Positions 1 to 20,537 of a stretch of DNA of 64,000 nt are shown one piece after another. Under the pieces are notes generated by a model. It was not told the DNA's origin. It searched no databases and saw only the letters and a list, made by a program, of their open reading frames with translations. The stretch is from Epinephelus fuscoguttatus (taxonomy: Eukaryota > Chordata > Actinopteri > Perciformes > Serranidae): assembly GCF_011397635.1 (NCBI RefSeq), contig NC_064753.1:36809822-36873821 (forward strand). The letters run 5' to 3'. The position numbers and the translations under genes are program-made. Each line of letters opens with the position of its first letter. Position 1 is the first letter of the stretch.

Positions 1-40
1 AGCCAACATCAGAGCAGGTGTACAGTGGCCCTGTGAATAC

Positions 41-10281
<10,241 letters not shown>

Positions 10282-10415
10282 TCACTGCGCGCACACGACA
10301 CACCAAGTTATGTCTGAACGAGTTGTCACACAGCAGCAACAAAGGCTCGGTTATCTGTACATATGAGTTTAAGATTAACACAGCTGGTAAATGTAGATTA
10401 TTAAGGTACTTTACC

Positions 10416-10710
10416 AGGCAGTGACCCATCCTCTCAGTCCTGCAGCGCGGATTTATCTGTCACCTTCGCCGCTCGGCAGAGGCTGCGGCTCGGCTACAGT
10501 TTGCTAGCTGAGTAGCATCCAGCTGTTTTTTGACGACACACACGTTTAACGTTGAACTCACGCGCCGGTATTCACACACACACTCAGCCTGGTGTTCCGG
10601 TCACACAGCTGGATGTGTTCAGGTACACTCAGGCCGGGCAGGTGACAGGTAAACCAGGGTCAACTCCAGAAGAGGCTCGGGAAGAGTAGCTTCGGTGTGA
10701 CAGCAACTAC
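10416..10710 (-). promoter_or_regulatory. phka2 5' region, possible non-coding first exon and promoter
   Basis: A GC-richer stretch lies just upstream of the phka2 start codon. On the minus strand a donor-like gtaaagtacc follows about 10416, and an acceptor-like gtgtgcgcgcag lies about 12 bases before the start codon. A short 5'UTR intron (about 10285-10415) is therefore possible. The stretch also holds a GCTAGC and a TTTAACGTTGAA palindrome, both like those at other gene starts here. No TATA box is obvious. The transcription start is not determined. Confidence 0.4.
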
Positions 10711-12142
10711 ATCCATTCTGGGAAAAATACATTATGTTCCTGTTTTTCGAAGGTTTGACGACAGGGGGCGCCACCTGACCTCAATACAGTCACTGTCAAA
10801 GGTTTCAGGGCACAACCCAAATGTATTCAGACAGAAAGAATCCCCAAAACTTATTTGCATAGCGGCTTTTATACAAATTAAGAGCTACAGGAAAAAAGGA
10901 TCACACTAACTCTTTATTCGTGCAGTCAGTTATTAAATAATGTCTCATCTTAACTACACAAATAATGTTTAAAGCAAGAAATAACTGCTACCAGGAAATA
11001 TTAAAAACTGCTTAGTGACTGAGAGGGGGGTTATAATTCAAGAACATTTTGAATGGGGAGCTCAAGCAATTTCCAAGCATACACCAATTTTAAAAAAGGT
11101 AATAAATAAATAATATTCAGGAGACACAGGGTTGACAAAGGGGTTTGACATTCACCACTTGCTCACAGGGATTACTGTCTACTTTCTCTACATATATATG
11201 TTTTTTCTATTTGTCTGTAATTAACAAGGTATTAATATGTAAATAAGTAACCATCTATTCATTTTGGTATGTTGGTCTAAACACATGTATATATTGGCAG
11301 AATTATGTATATTCATACTTTGAATAATTCATATGTTCAATTATTAAATATAAAAAGATATCAGGACAAGCTGATGAAGATATATATATGTAATATTAAT
11401 ATATATTTGGTTATATTTGGTATATTTGGTTTACACTTGTAAGTCACGGATTATTAGTCATTTATATTATATACTGAGGTGGGTTTTTGTAAGATAGATA
11501 TTTATTAATTACTATTATATATGCATGGGCTGTTTTTGTGGGATAAAGTTAAAAGGTAATGACAATGGTATATTTAGACAAGTCTTAGGTATAGGTTTAT
11601 CTATATGAGGAAGTTCTCTGTTTCATTTCACTCAATGACTAATGGAGAAGGGGTGGGATTTAAGTTTATACATCCTACCACTCTTTTTCAGAAGTGTAAA
11701 TCAAAGTAACTGTACACTATATACTGAAAATTGCTTTTCATTATTTGTAAATATATTGCTTTCTTTCTGACTGTCTGCTTGTTTGTATGTTCGTGTCTTA
11801 TTTATATATGTTCAAAATGAATATCAAACATCTAATAATTTCTTCAAAAAAAAGAAGAAGAAAAAAGTAAACATCATCAGAAAACGTATTTAATTCATTT
11901 AAAATGGCAGTGGTAGAAGAACTACAGAAGTGTTTCCTGCAAAATGTACTTAAATTAAAAATAAAGCAGAAGTACCTATATGCAACACATGACAGTACAT
12001 TACCATACAATGTTCATTCCAGCACTGTTGCACTATTTAACCCATTATACACAGTTTACAGTAACAGCTTGACTTGTATATGGACACTCATTAATATACA
12101 CTTATTTGTATTTATGTATTTTTTTGCTTGCTTGTTTTTAGC

Positions 12143-12994
12143 CAGTGGTGAAAGAACTCAGATTATTTACTTGTCCTGCATACCAAATTTTACTTGAGTA
12201 AAAGTACAAAAATTTTATGTTGCTATTATTAACCACATCATGTCACTTTACCTCTTAACTTTGTATTTGTTGCTCTTGTATCCTTCATTACGTATATTCT
12301 TATTCTTATTCTTATTATTATTATTATTATTATTATCATTATTATTATCATTATTATTATTAATTTATTTATTTACTTCTTTGTTTTTCTGTATGCTTGT
12401 TATTTCTGTCTTTATGCTGCTGCGACACCTACATTTCGCCTGTAGGGGTCAATGAAGGCTTAATTTATCTTATCTTATCTTATCTTATCATACCTTTTCT
12501 TATCTTATCTCGTCTTCTCATCTTGTCTTGTCTTATTTTATCTTATATTATCTTATACTTTTTCTTATCTTAAGTTATCTTATCTTCTCATCTTGTCTTG
12601 TCTTATTTTATCTTATATTATCTTATACTTTTTCTTATCTTATCTTATCTTATCTTATCTTATCTTATCTTATCATACCTTTTCTTATCTAATCTTATGT
12701 TATCTTATCTAAATGTGTACATCACTTTAATGTTATTGCTGGTAAAGGTAATGATTATTTTAATTACTCTCTATATGGTAGACCAATAAAGCCTTACCTT
12801 ATCTTAACCTAAAAAATATTATTGATTATATTTTGTATTATTCACCTTAATCTGCAAAGTGACTTGTTATTGAAGGTATCAAATAAATGTAGTGGATCAA
12901 GTACAATATTTGCCTCTTAACTTTAGTGGAGTAGAAAAACCTAAAAACTGTACTTAAATACAGTATTCGAGTAAATGTACGTGGTTACTTTCCA
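12143..12994 (+). mobile_element. hAT-like MITE, family B (CAGTGGTG...GTAAAAGTAC), interrupted
   Basis: The left end is cagtggtgaaagaactcag followed by acttgagtaaaagtac. The matching right end is tgtacttaaatacagtattc followed by gagtaaatgtac. The same ends occur at 45937 and 52215-53184. The middle is filled by a separate T/A-rich LINE tail (12240-12715). Confidence 0.65.
12240..12800 (+). repeat. LINE tail plus (TTA)n and (TTATC)n tandem repeats
   Basis: After ttattattattatt units comes a short ggggtcaatgaaggcttaat block, then some 230 bases of TTATC pentanucleotide repeats. A second tail, gaccaataaagccttacctt, follows. The TTATC runs look like expanded tails of LINE 3' ends such as the one at 9420. 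A unit of about 80 bases containing tcatcttgtcttgtcttatt occurs twice (from about 12518 and 12593). Open frames here are low-complexity artefacts. Confidence 0.7.
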
Positions 12995-13160
12995 AAACAG
13001 TCTTTTGCTGTATATTTTTGTGTATAAATGTTATCTTTGGTAGGATACACCTATATCCAGATGAATACAGAAGTGAAAATGACTGTGTGGAAAACTTTGA
13101 GACACAGGAAACGATAGCAGTGTGCAAGGAAAAAACGCAACGAATAACGGAATCTCTCAG

Positions 13161-13246
13161 CCAATCAAATCCCAGAGCTGTGGCTTTTTCAACCAATCAC
13201 AGCGCAGCTGTGTTAATCGTTGTCTCACCAGCAACCACCATCCAAT
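13161..13246 (+). promoter_or_regulatory. Triple CCAAT-box cluster, ap1s2 promoter
   Basis: Three CCAAT pentamers in the same orientation lie at 13161, 13193 and 13242, within a region rich in CAATCA contexts. They sit about 140-230 bases upstream of the first ap1s2 splice donor. NF-Y binding is the usual reading of such clusters in TATA-less promoters. That they act in this way is inferred. Confidence 0.5.
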
Positions 13247-13289
13247 AGCTAGTTTAGCATCAAGCTGTATGAGAGGCTAACGTGCAGAG

Positions 13290-13388
13290 ACACGCAAATA
13301 TCTGCACACTGTCTTTGGTTATGTGTTTCGCTTGAATTTACCGAAGTTACCAGTCGTCTAAGAGACTAAACCGAAGATCCGGTCGAAG
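13290..13388 (+). other. ap1s2 non-coding first exon (approximate start)
   Basis: A clean donor gtcgaag/gtaaagagt ends at 13388. The next exon begins exactly at the start codon, so this exon is entirely 5'UTR. Its 5' limit is guessed from the CCAAT cluster just upstream. Confidence 0.5.
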
Positions 13389-13867
13389 GTAAAGAGTCGT
13401 GTTTACTTCTCGTGTCTGCTGTAGCTAGCTGGGCGTCGCGGGAGGGGGCGCAAATGACACATAGCCGTGTTGATGATGTTAATGTGTGGCCATTTAGCAG
13501 GGTTAGCTAACATAGGCTAATGGAAGTTTGTGCAGAGGCATCCTGGATGTAAAACTAACCAAACTAAAAATGGATTTGATCAGACGGTTAGGTCGTGTTA
13601 TCCTCGAAAACAGTGCATGTGTTTGGTGTGAGGGCGTTTCTTATTTATTATTCTATTAGATGTCAGCTACTGGATTATTTTTATTGCCTTGGTAACGTTA
13701 TAGTAACTTAGTTCTCATCATAACGTTATATGTCACGTGACTGCTTTTGACTTACCACCCAACCCTCCGTCCGTTTACCTCTGTCATTTCTTCACCTCCC
13801 TTCTCTTTATTCATGTGTTTATCTCGTGTCTATCATGGCTAACTTTGAATTGAACTTCCTCCCTCAG

Positions 13868-16800
13868 ATGCAGTTCATGCTGTTGTTCAGCCGGCAGGGA
13901 AAGCTGAGGTTACAGAAATGGTACGTGCCTCTCTCTGACAAGGAGAGGAAGAAGATATCCAGAGACCTGGTCCAGACCATCCTGGCCAGGAAGCCCAAGA
14001 TGTGCAGCTTCTTGGAGTGGAGGGACCTCAAGATTGTGTACAAGAGGTACTGTAGGTGACAAACATGCTGCAGAGACACATTCAAACCTTTTCAGATCAT
14101 TTTCCTTCTTGTCATCTGCACCAAGCCTCCAGGGCAGACATGGACCTCACTGGTTGTTTTCAGTGCAGTGTGTTTTGTTATAAAATGTACTTCTTAACAG
14201 CAGCAGGCTCAATTTGGATCATGTAAATCAATCTATTTAAAATCAATCCTGCAAACGCTGCTGCAGGCCTGTCATGAGATACTGCAGCATGAAAACTCAA
14301 TCCTGACTATGGAAATAGTAGTTTGGCATTGCTTTTTCTTGTCAGAGGTCTCGTCTGCATGTGACAGACTTCATCAACAGATGGACTTTGCTCAGGGATA
14401 CTCAACTTGCTTTGCCCAGGGGCCACTTTTGCAAAATGACAGGAGGCCAGAGGCCAGTGAATATAAACAGACTTAGCCCAGAACTTGGTCAGGGGGTCTG
14501 AGGGGTTCCTTCCCTGGCACCTTTTTTGATAAACAAGCTTTAATTTGAGGCTTTTTTCATGCACTCTGATACCTTATTTACATTCATAGTACGGAAATGA
14601 ATCAGTTCGTTGTCCCTGAGAATTAGAAAATGGCCTGCAGGCCACTCGGCACACTGTTGTGAGCCCTGTAACTTGAATACCACTGGTTTAGTTATTATAA
14701 CATGACTTAAGTTTGTTGATGAAGCATGAGATTATTTTGTTAAACCTTCAAACAGTCCACAGCAGGCTATTACTGATTTTTGTGGTACACTTTGGCATTT
14801 CAGAGAGCGATCTTAGTAACAGGATGTGAAAATGTTTGGTGTGCTACATCACTTTTGTATCTGTGGTGGCATGTTGGGGTGGCGTGAGTCAGTGATTATG
14901 TTGTCAAGCACTGAGATTTAGTTCTCACCTTCTGGTGTGTGATGAACACCAGAAGCACCCCCTCTCTTATAACAACTTCCAAACAATGGAGGAGTGTTTC
15001 AGACATGTAAGGAGTGCCTGATTTGTCCCAGATGCGAATGTTGAGTCACGAAAATACAAAGGACACATCCGTATTTGTTCAGTGTATTATAAACAAAAAA
15101 GCTAACAAAGAAAGACAAACAACAAACAGCCAGGAGACAGTGGCCCAGGGCTGCGATACTGTAGCACAATGATATACACTTGACTGTTTAACGTGCACAA
15201 ACTAATACAGTCCAGTTTAATGTGCCTGCAGTATGGATGAAGTGGTCAGTGGTTTCACAGTAAACCACAGTAAGATATTCTGTGGTAAATGTTATCATTT
15301 CAGATTTCATTATCAGATTTTCTGTGGTTAGTTTTATCATTTTGATCACCACACCTTGCGGTAAATACTGTTAAGCATCAACCAAAGTTGGCAACAGCCT
15401 CCCAGACACATGGCATCTCAAATGTTAATGCACATTTGATGGGTTTCATGTGTTCACATCAGGTATTGGCCATGTTATTATTTTATTGTTCATTCCAACA
15501 AGTTCATTGTGCTGCTGAAGTAGCACCCATGTTACTAACAATGATATAATATGTTACCAACATTAACATTTGTCGACATCACCCCCTTGTTCATTTGTTA
15601 TTTCCTCACTTTATGTTGTAGATACGCGAGCCTGTATTTCTGCTGTGCAGTCGAGGATCAGGATAACGAGTTGATCACCCTGGAGATCATCCACAGATAC
15701 GTGGAGCTGTTGGACAAGTACTTTGGCAGTGTGGGTCTCTTAAACTTCATACATGTAACATGCTGACTTATAGCGTGTGTGGGGGGAATAAACAATAGAA
15801 AATTCAGGACAGGATCTCCTCTGATCTGCTGCTGTTTGTGTTGTTGTGGCCTTACAGGTGTGTGAGCTGGATATTATCTTCAACTTTGAGAAGGCCTACT
15901 TTATCCTGGATGAGTTCCTGCTGGGTGGAGAGGCCCAGGAGACATCCAAGAAGAATGTGCTAAAGGCCATCGAACAAGCTGACCTGCTGCAGGAGGTACG
16001 CACTGTTCTTTATCAGCAGATAGCTTAGCCCATTAGACAGACCACTATAGCGTCAGGTGAACAGTACCTGTCAGTTAACCTGCCGATGATTTTCTCAGTT
16101 GATTAAAGTAGTGTGTAGGATTTAGCAGCATCTAGCAGTGAGGAATGCAGACTGCAACCAGCTGAGACTTCTCCCATGTGACAACCATGATAGGTAGGAT
16201 AGGGTAGCATACGATTCCTTAAGTGTTTATTGCTGAGGTAATTTTTATCCAGTATCTAAATTATCGGCAGAGGTCTCATTCTCTCCATAACAAATGGACC
16301 AAAAAAACTTTTAAAAAAGACTGAATAAAGCAGTCTCAGGTACATCAGTGTTTCTCTGATGCTGATGTGGACTCCCTCCTTATGTAGATATGAACGGCTC
16401 ATTTTGAAGTAACGAAAACAAGACCATTTTTATTTCCAGGTGATTATACATTAAAGAAAACATACTTGTTATATTATAACCCACCTCTGCCAATATATTC
16501 TCCTGAATCCTACACACTGGACCTTTAAGTGTTTGGTCCCTGAAATGTCTGACAATTTGGGAAATATGCTCATCACAAGCTTCCAGAGCTGGTGTTGGTG
16601 TCATCAAATAATGTTCAACCAACAGTCCACACCCCAAATATATTCACCTTACTGTCATTTAAGACAAGGAAGAGCAGCAAATCTTGATATCTGAGAAGCT
16701 GGAACCAGCAACTTTATGGCATATGCTTAAAAACACGTCATTGAAACGAGTCATTGATTAGCAAAATTAATTTCACTCAGCAATGATGAAGGGTAGCTCT

Positions 16801-17245
16801 AAGATATTCGTGCATTGCTTTTTTTATTTTATATTTTTTGATGCTGCTGCCCTCCACACTTGACGTCACTGGTTTATTTTTGGCCATTAGCGCTTGATTA
16901 ATACCTCTCCCTCCCTTGTGCCAGAGTGCGAAAGCAAGTGCTGTCCTGCGTGTTTGCATTTCTGTCCAGCTGTAGTCATTTGTACTCAACAGAATTAGTG
17001 CTCGGTGATTTATTTTTAGCAAAGCATGCAGAATTGTTGTTGTAACAGCACGGCTGACTGAGCAGGCCTGTAGACTGGAAAGGCCTCCTGTCCCCATCAC
17101 ACGTTCAGTAACTTGCAATTATGACTCTTCCTATCAAATATAATTTGGAGGGGTAATTTCAGCAAGGAACACTACTCTTTCTTTTCTACGCCCACAGGAG
17201 GCCGAGGCACCACGGAGTGTCTTAGAAGAAATTGGGCTGACATAA
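13868..17245 (+). CDS. ap1s2: AP-1 complex subunit sigma-2
   Basis: Small (sigma) subunit of the clathrin adaptor AP-1, which sorts cargo at the trans-Golgi and endosomes. With the other AP-1 subunits it reads dileucine signals. Coding exons are 13868-14046, 15622-15730, 15858-15995 and 17198-17245, with GT-AG borders and consistent phase. They give 157 residues, the usual length. The protein starts [19 protein letters not shown] and ends SVLEEIGLT; it is one longin-type sigma domain (Clat_adaptor_s). MQF rather than MMRF and the C-terminus fit AP1S2, not AP1S1 or AP1S3. The start codon is the first three bases after the acceptor cctccctcag, so the upstream exon is non-coding. It faces zrsr2 tail-to-tail, as I recall for the human X chromosome. 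Intron 2 (14047-15621) holds a MITE at 14391, and intron 4 (15996-17197) holds one at 16108. Confidence 0.97.
14391..14686 (+). mobile_element. hAT-like MITE, family D (CAG..ATACTCAACTTGC ends)
   Basis: The left end cagggatactcaacttgc and the right end gtaacttgaataccactg are imperfect inverted repeats. Internal ggggccacttttgcaaaatg and a gaggccag block match the copy at 50158-50591. It lies within an ap1s2 intron and has no coding capacity. Confidence 0.65.
16108..16523 (-). mobile_element. MITE, family A (GGTCCAGTGTGTAGGATTTAG ends)
   Basis: The ends gtgtgtaggatttag and ctacacactggacc are inverted repeats. The reverse strand aligns with the copy at 49823-50158 through tataatcacctgga, aaatgagccgttcatatct and acataaggagggagtcc. 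It lies in ap1s2 intron 4. Other copies or parts are at 30640-30740 and from about 63719 to the right edge. Confidence 0.65.
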
Positions 17246-17804
17246 ATCATCACGCCGCTGCCTCGCAGTTCCTTTTTCCAGATGCAGATCTGGCAACCTC
17301 CATGTGTCTCTCCTGTCTCCTCCTGTTCACTGTGTCAGTGTTATATGTATATAATCACCATCCATGTACTGTATTACTCTGTACTGTACTATCCAGTAAT
17401 GTCCTTTCAATGTGGTGCCAACTGTGGTTTTAATGTGTCTCCTATGTACAATCTCCCTCACTGTATTCTGCCGTACTATTAGCAAACTTCACACCCTGAA
17501 CTTCTTAAAACTCCACAGAGTACAATGTAGCGACGACATGAGAACTCTTGCATCGTATCAAGATCATTCATCATCACTTGATTGCAGAGTTGTGTGTGCT
17601 GTTTGGCTTACAGAACTTCTTTAAGGTGCTGTTGAAGCCGCAGTTGTAGCTTCTCCTGTATTATCATCACATTTGAGTCACAAAGCTAAGCGTGCTATCT
17701 CATACTCGCAACCCACAGCATTGTTAAACAAAACTTACAGCTGTTCTGAAAGTATTACCAGACTCTTCTTCCCATCTGGATGAAAAAAATATTATTTGCC
17801 GCCC

Positions 17805-17810
17805 AATAAA
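17805..17810 (+). terminator. Poly(A) signal of ap1s2
   Basis: An AATAAA hexamer lies 560 bases after the stop codon, followed by an A run and T-rich sequence. It is the first canonical signal in the 3'UTR. The actual cleavage site is not shown by sequence alone. Confidence 0.5.
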
Positions 17811-17863
17811 AAAAACAGCTCATCTCATTTCTCAAACTGACTTCTTTCTGACATTAACAAGTG

Positions 17864-18217
17864 TAGGGTTGCAACCAGTGATTCTTCTCTTTGTCAATTA
17901 ATCCATTGATTATTTCCTCAGTTAACTGATCAGTTGTTTTGTCTATAAATTGTCAGAAAATTGTTAAAAAAAAAAAAGAAAGAAATGTTAAGTGTTTCCC
18001 AAAGCCCAAAACGATGTCCTCAAATGTCTTGTTTTGTCTGTAACCCAAAGAAATTCAGTTTACTGTCACAGAGTAAAGAATTAAGAAAATATTTACATTT
18101 AAGGAGCTTTAATCAGACAATTATGACTTTTTTTCCTTAAAAAATTACTCAAAATGATTAATTTATCATCAAAATGGTGCACGATTAATAGTTAACTGAT
18201 CGTTAAATCACTGCAGT
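17864..18217 (+). mobile_element. MITE, family F (TAGGGTTGCAACCA... ends)
   Basis: The left part is tagggttgcaaccagtgatt and the right part is gattaatagttaactgatcg, with an internal aacccaaagaaattcagttt block. It resembles 63418-63665 (ggggtgcaactaacgattat) and, reversed, 36725-36975. This is a common fish repeat with degenerate inverted ends. The exact family is not determined. Confidence 0.5.
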
Positions 18218-19890
18218 TCTGTGTATGTCTTTGTACTTTATGCAAAACAGCAAATATATATTTAAGTAAACATAAAATACGGGGAAGAATTATGAATATG
18301 TTACAGGGCACAGCACGGGAAATGGGTTAAAAATCTTGGTCATGCAGCGGATTGATTTTCTTTAATTCAGATGTTTAAAAGAGTCTTTGAGGATCTGCAG
18401 AACAGCAGTAAGTGTTCATTGGGTATTTTAAAGATCTGTGACTCAAAGGTAACAGTAATACATGAGAAGTACCAGCGGCGGCTTGCGCTGTTGTGGGAAT
18501 CACTGACACTTACAATCACTTACACACAGGTAAATTCTACCCTCAAGTGAAATTAAACAATCACCCATGATCAGTATTGGTATTTATGTTAAGTAGGTCT
18601 TTGTATTTGGTGATTCCCCCTTCAGAAACTGACCATCTCATCTTTACTTTTCAAGACTTAATTGTTTACCTTTTGGTAAACGTGAGCTGTTTGTGTGTAA
18701 TTTAGCGTCACGTTTGTTATGTCATCTTTATTTCTCTGACTTATTTTCTTGATGAAAACATAACATTGGAGCTGGTAATGGCCTCTGGAGATAAGTCTTA
18801 GGTCAGGAAAACATAGTGACCCAAATAAAAGAAAACAGTATTTTATGTATTACGACACTTTGGCTGAAAGACTAACAAACGACCAAAGAACACTGTGTTT
18901 TACCTTCTCAATGGTGTCTATGAAAAGCTAACAAAAGGGATTTAGAACTGCAGGATGTTTGACAAAAGTATTTGGGAATTATTTGGTCACAATACAAAAG
19001 TATTTATGTAATTATTCCAATCCGTTTAAAGACGGGTCTACCCTTTCTTTACGGAGTCGGAACGTAAGAGGATGAACTGCACATATCAGGATACATCGTT
19101 AATATTCATCACTGTCAGCTCGTTCAGTTGTGATGCAGGAGAACAAGCCGACGAGTGATGAATAGATGCTCATCCCAACTGTACGGCAGTCAGACTTTTT
19201 ATCTGCATTCTTAAAACCAGTGTTTTTGTTGAACATTCGAAGTATTAAACGACTTCATCTTTGATTTGTGCAAAAGAAAACATTTTTGTATTGAACACTG
19301 CCAACACATTTGCCAACATTTTTTTCTTATATTTGAAAGTTATTAACAATAAATGTATGAAAAAAAGAAAATGCATTTTGTTTTGTATATTGTTTATTAC
19401 TACGCAACAACAACCATGTTGTGCTGCAGCTCCAGTTATCAAGCATTCAATAATAAAGCGACAATAACCATTTTCCAAAAGCAAGATATTCACATATGTA
19501 CATACAGGTGCTAACTTCTGCTCAAACCATGTCTCTATCATTCCCTATACATTCACATAGTTAGAAGAACAAAATAAATTCACAGATATTGAAATGTCAG
19601 AGCTACGGCTGTAATCTATCAGAGAAAATCTTGGCCCACTGATGGGGGGAAAAATCAGCACATCATGTCTAAATCTGCCACAGTGCACTGAGTGTACTCT
19701 CCCTGGTAGCTACAGTATGTGTCCACCAAAGTGTTTTTTTCCCTGAGGCCAGTGTATTTTCTTAATTTTTTGCAATGTGAGCGCCACATATACACTACGC
19801 TAAAAACGGCAGCAGCCTGATGAGACATCGAGCGCTGCATGTTTGGCATTTTTTCTGGTCACCGAGTTGAAAAATGTTAAACTTTTGGTC

Positions 19891-20107
19891 AGCGCCATTT
19901 CTTTGGGTAATGCTGCTCTAGTCACTGTCGTTTTTTACCAAGCCGTCCAATCACGGCGGAGGACAGGCAGAATAAATACCACTAAAAACCAACCATCACA
20001 GCGCCGCCTCTTTGGGTAATGCTGTGCCTGTCACTGTAACTTTCTTCCAAGCTGTCCAATCACAGTGGAGGACGAACAGAATCAATACCACAAAGACCAA
20101 CCATCAC
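19891..20107 (+). repeat. Two-copy tandem duplication, about 109 bp per unit
   Basis: Unit 1 (19891-19999) and unit 2 (20000-20107) share agcgcc, ctttgggtaatgctg, gtccaatcac, gaggac and aaccatcac at matching positions, with scattered differences. It lies downstream of zrsr2, within a larger repeat that I know from fish genomes but cannot name. Confidence 0.8.
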
Positions 20108-20537
20108 GTCCTACATGTACAAGTTCTAAACAAACAAACAAAAAAAACATAGGAGAGCATGAATGAAGGAGAAATAAATGGTGCTGCCACCAGCTGGTCC
20201 ATCCTCTCTTCCTATGTGTTTTAGCCGTTCCTTCATACGGAGAAAAGTACACCATCTTGTGCCAATATTTTTACTTCCGCAGATATTCCGTATGAAAGCA
20301 ACCAGACGCGACTAAAGCACCTCAGCTGATAAAACGATGTACCTCCAAAGCACCCTAGCTCTCCCAGCTGGGTGTTTTCAGAGGAGTGCTTGGTGTTTTC
20401 AGCTGGGAAAAATGCTTCAGTGAACACACAACCTTACTAAAGTAACTCCAGCGATTGTCGAACTAATGACAACTTGGTCGAGCCTATCGACCAACTGATC
20501 GACCAACTGACCAGAATATCGTCCCTAGTCGAAGCCA

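Larger units (their letters stand above)
10720..13140. other. phka2-ap1s2 intergenic region, A/T-rich with repeats
   Basis: This lies between two divergent genes. From 10,900 to 12,140 it is A/T-rich with many short tandem TATA-type stretches and no supportable gene. From 12,143 it is a nested repeat (listed separately). No conserved coding sequence, RNA gene or clear regulatory module is visible before the CCAAT cluster at 13,161. Confidence 0.6.
17820..20530. other. Region between convergent ap1s2 and zrsr2
   Basis: There is no gene here. It contains a repeat at 17864-18217 (family F) and A/T-rich unique sequence. A composite repeat from about 19740 to 20530 includes a 109-base tandem duplication. 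Several hexamers on both strands (for example minus-strand AATAAA at 19393-19398) could end zrsr2, but none is clearly favoured. Confidence 0.5.

Noticed and set aside
12240-12789. Hydrophobic Leu-rich membrane peptides
   Set aside because: Translation of TTA/TTATC simple repeats only.
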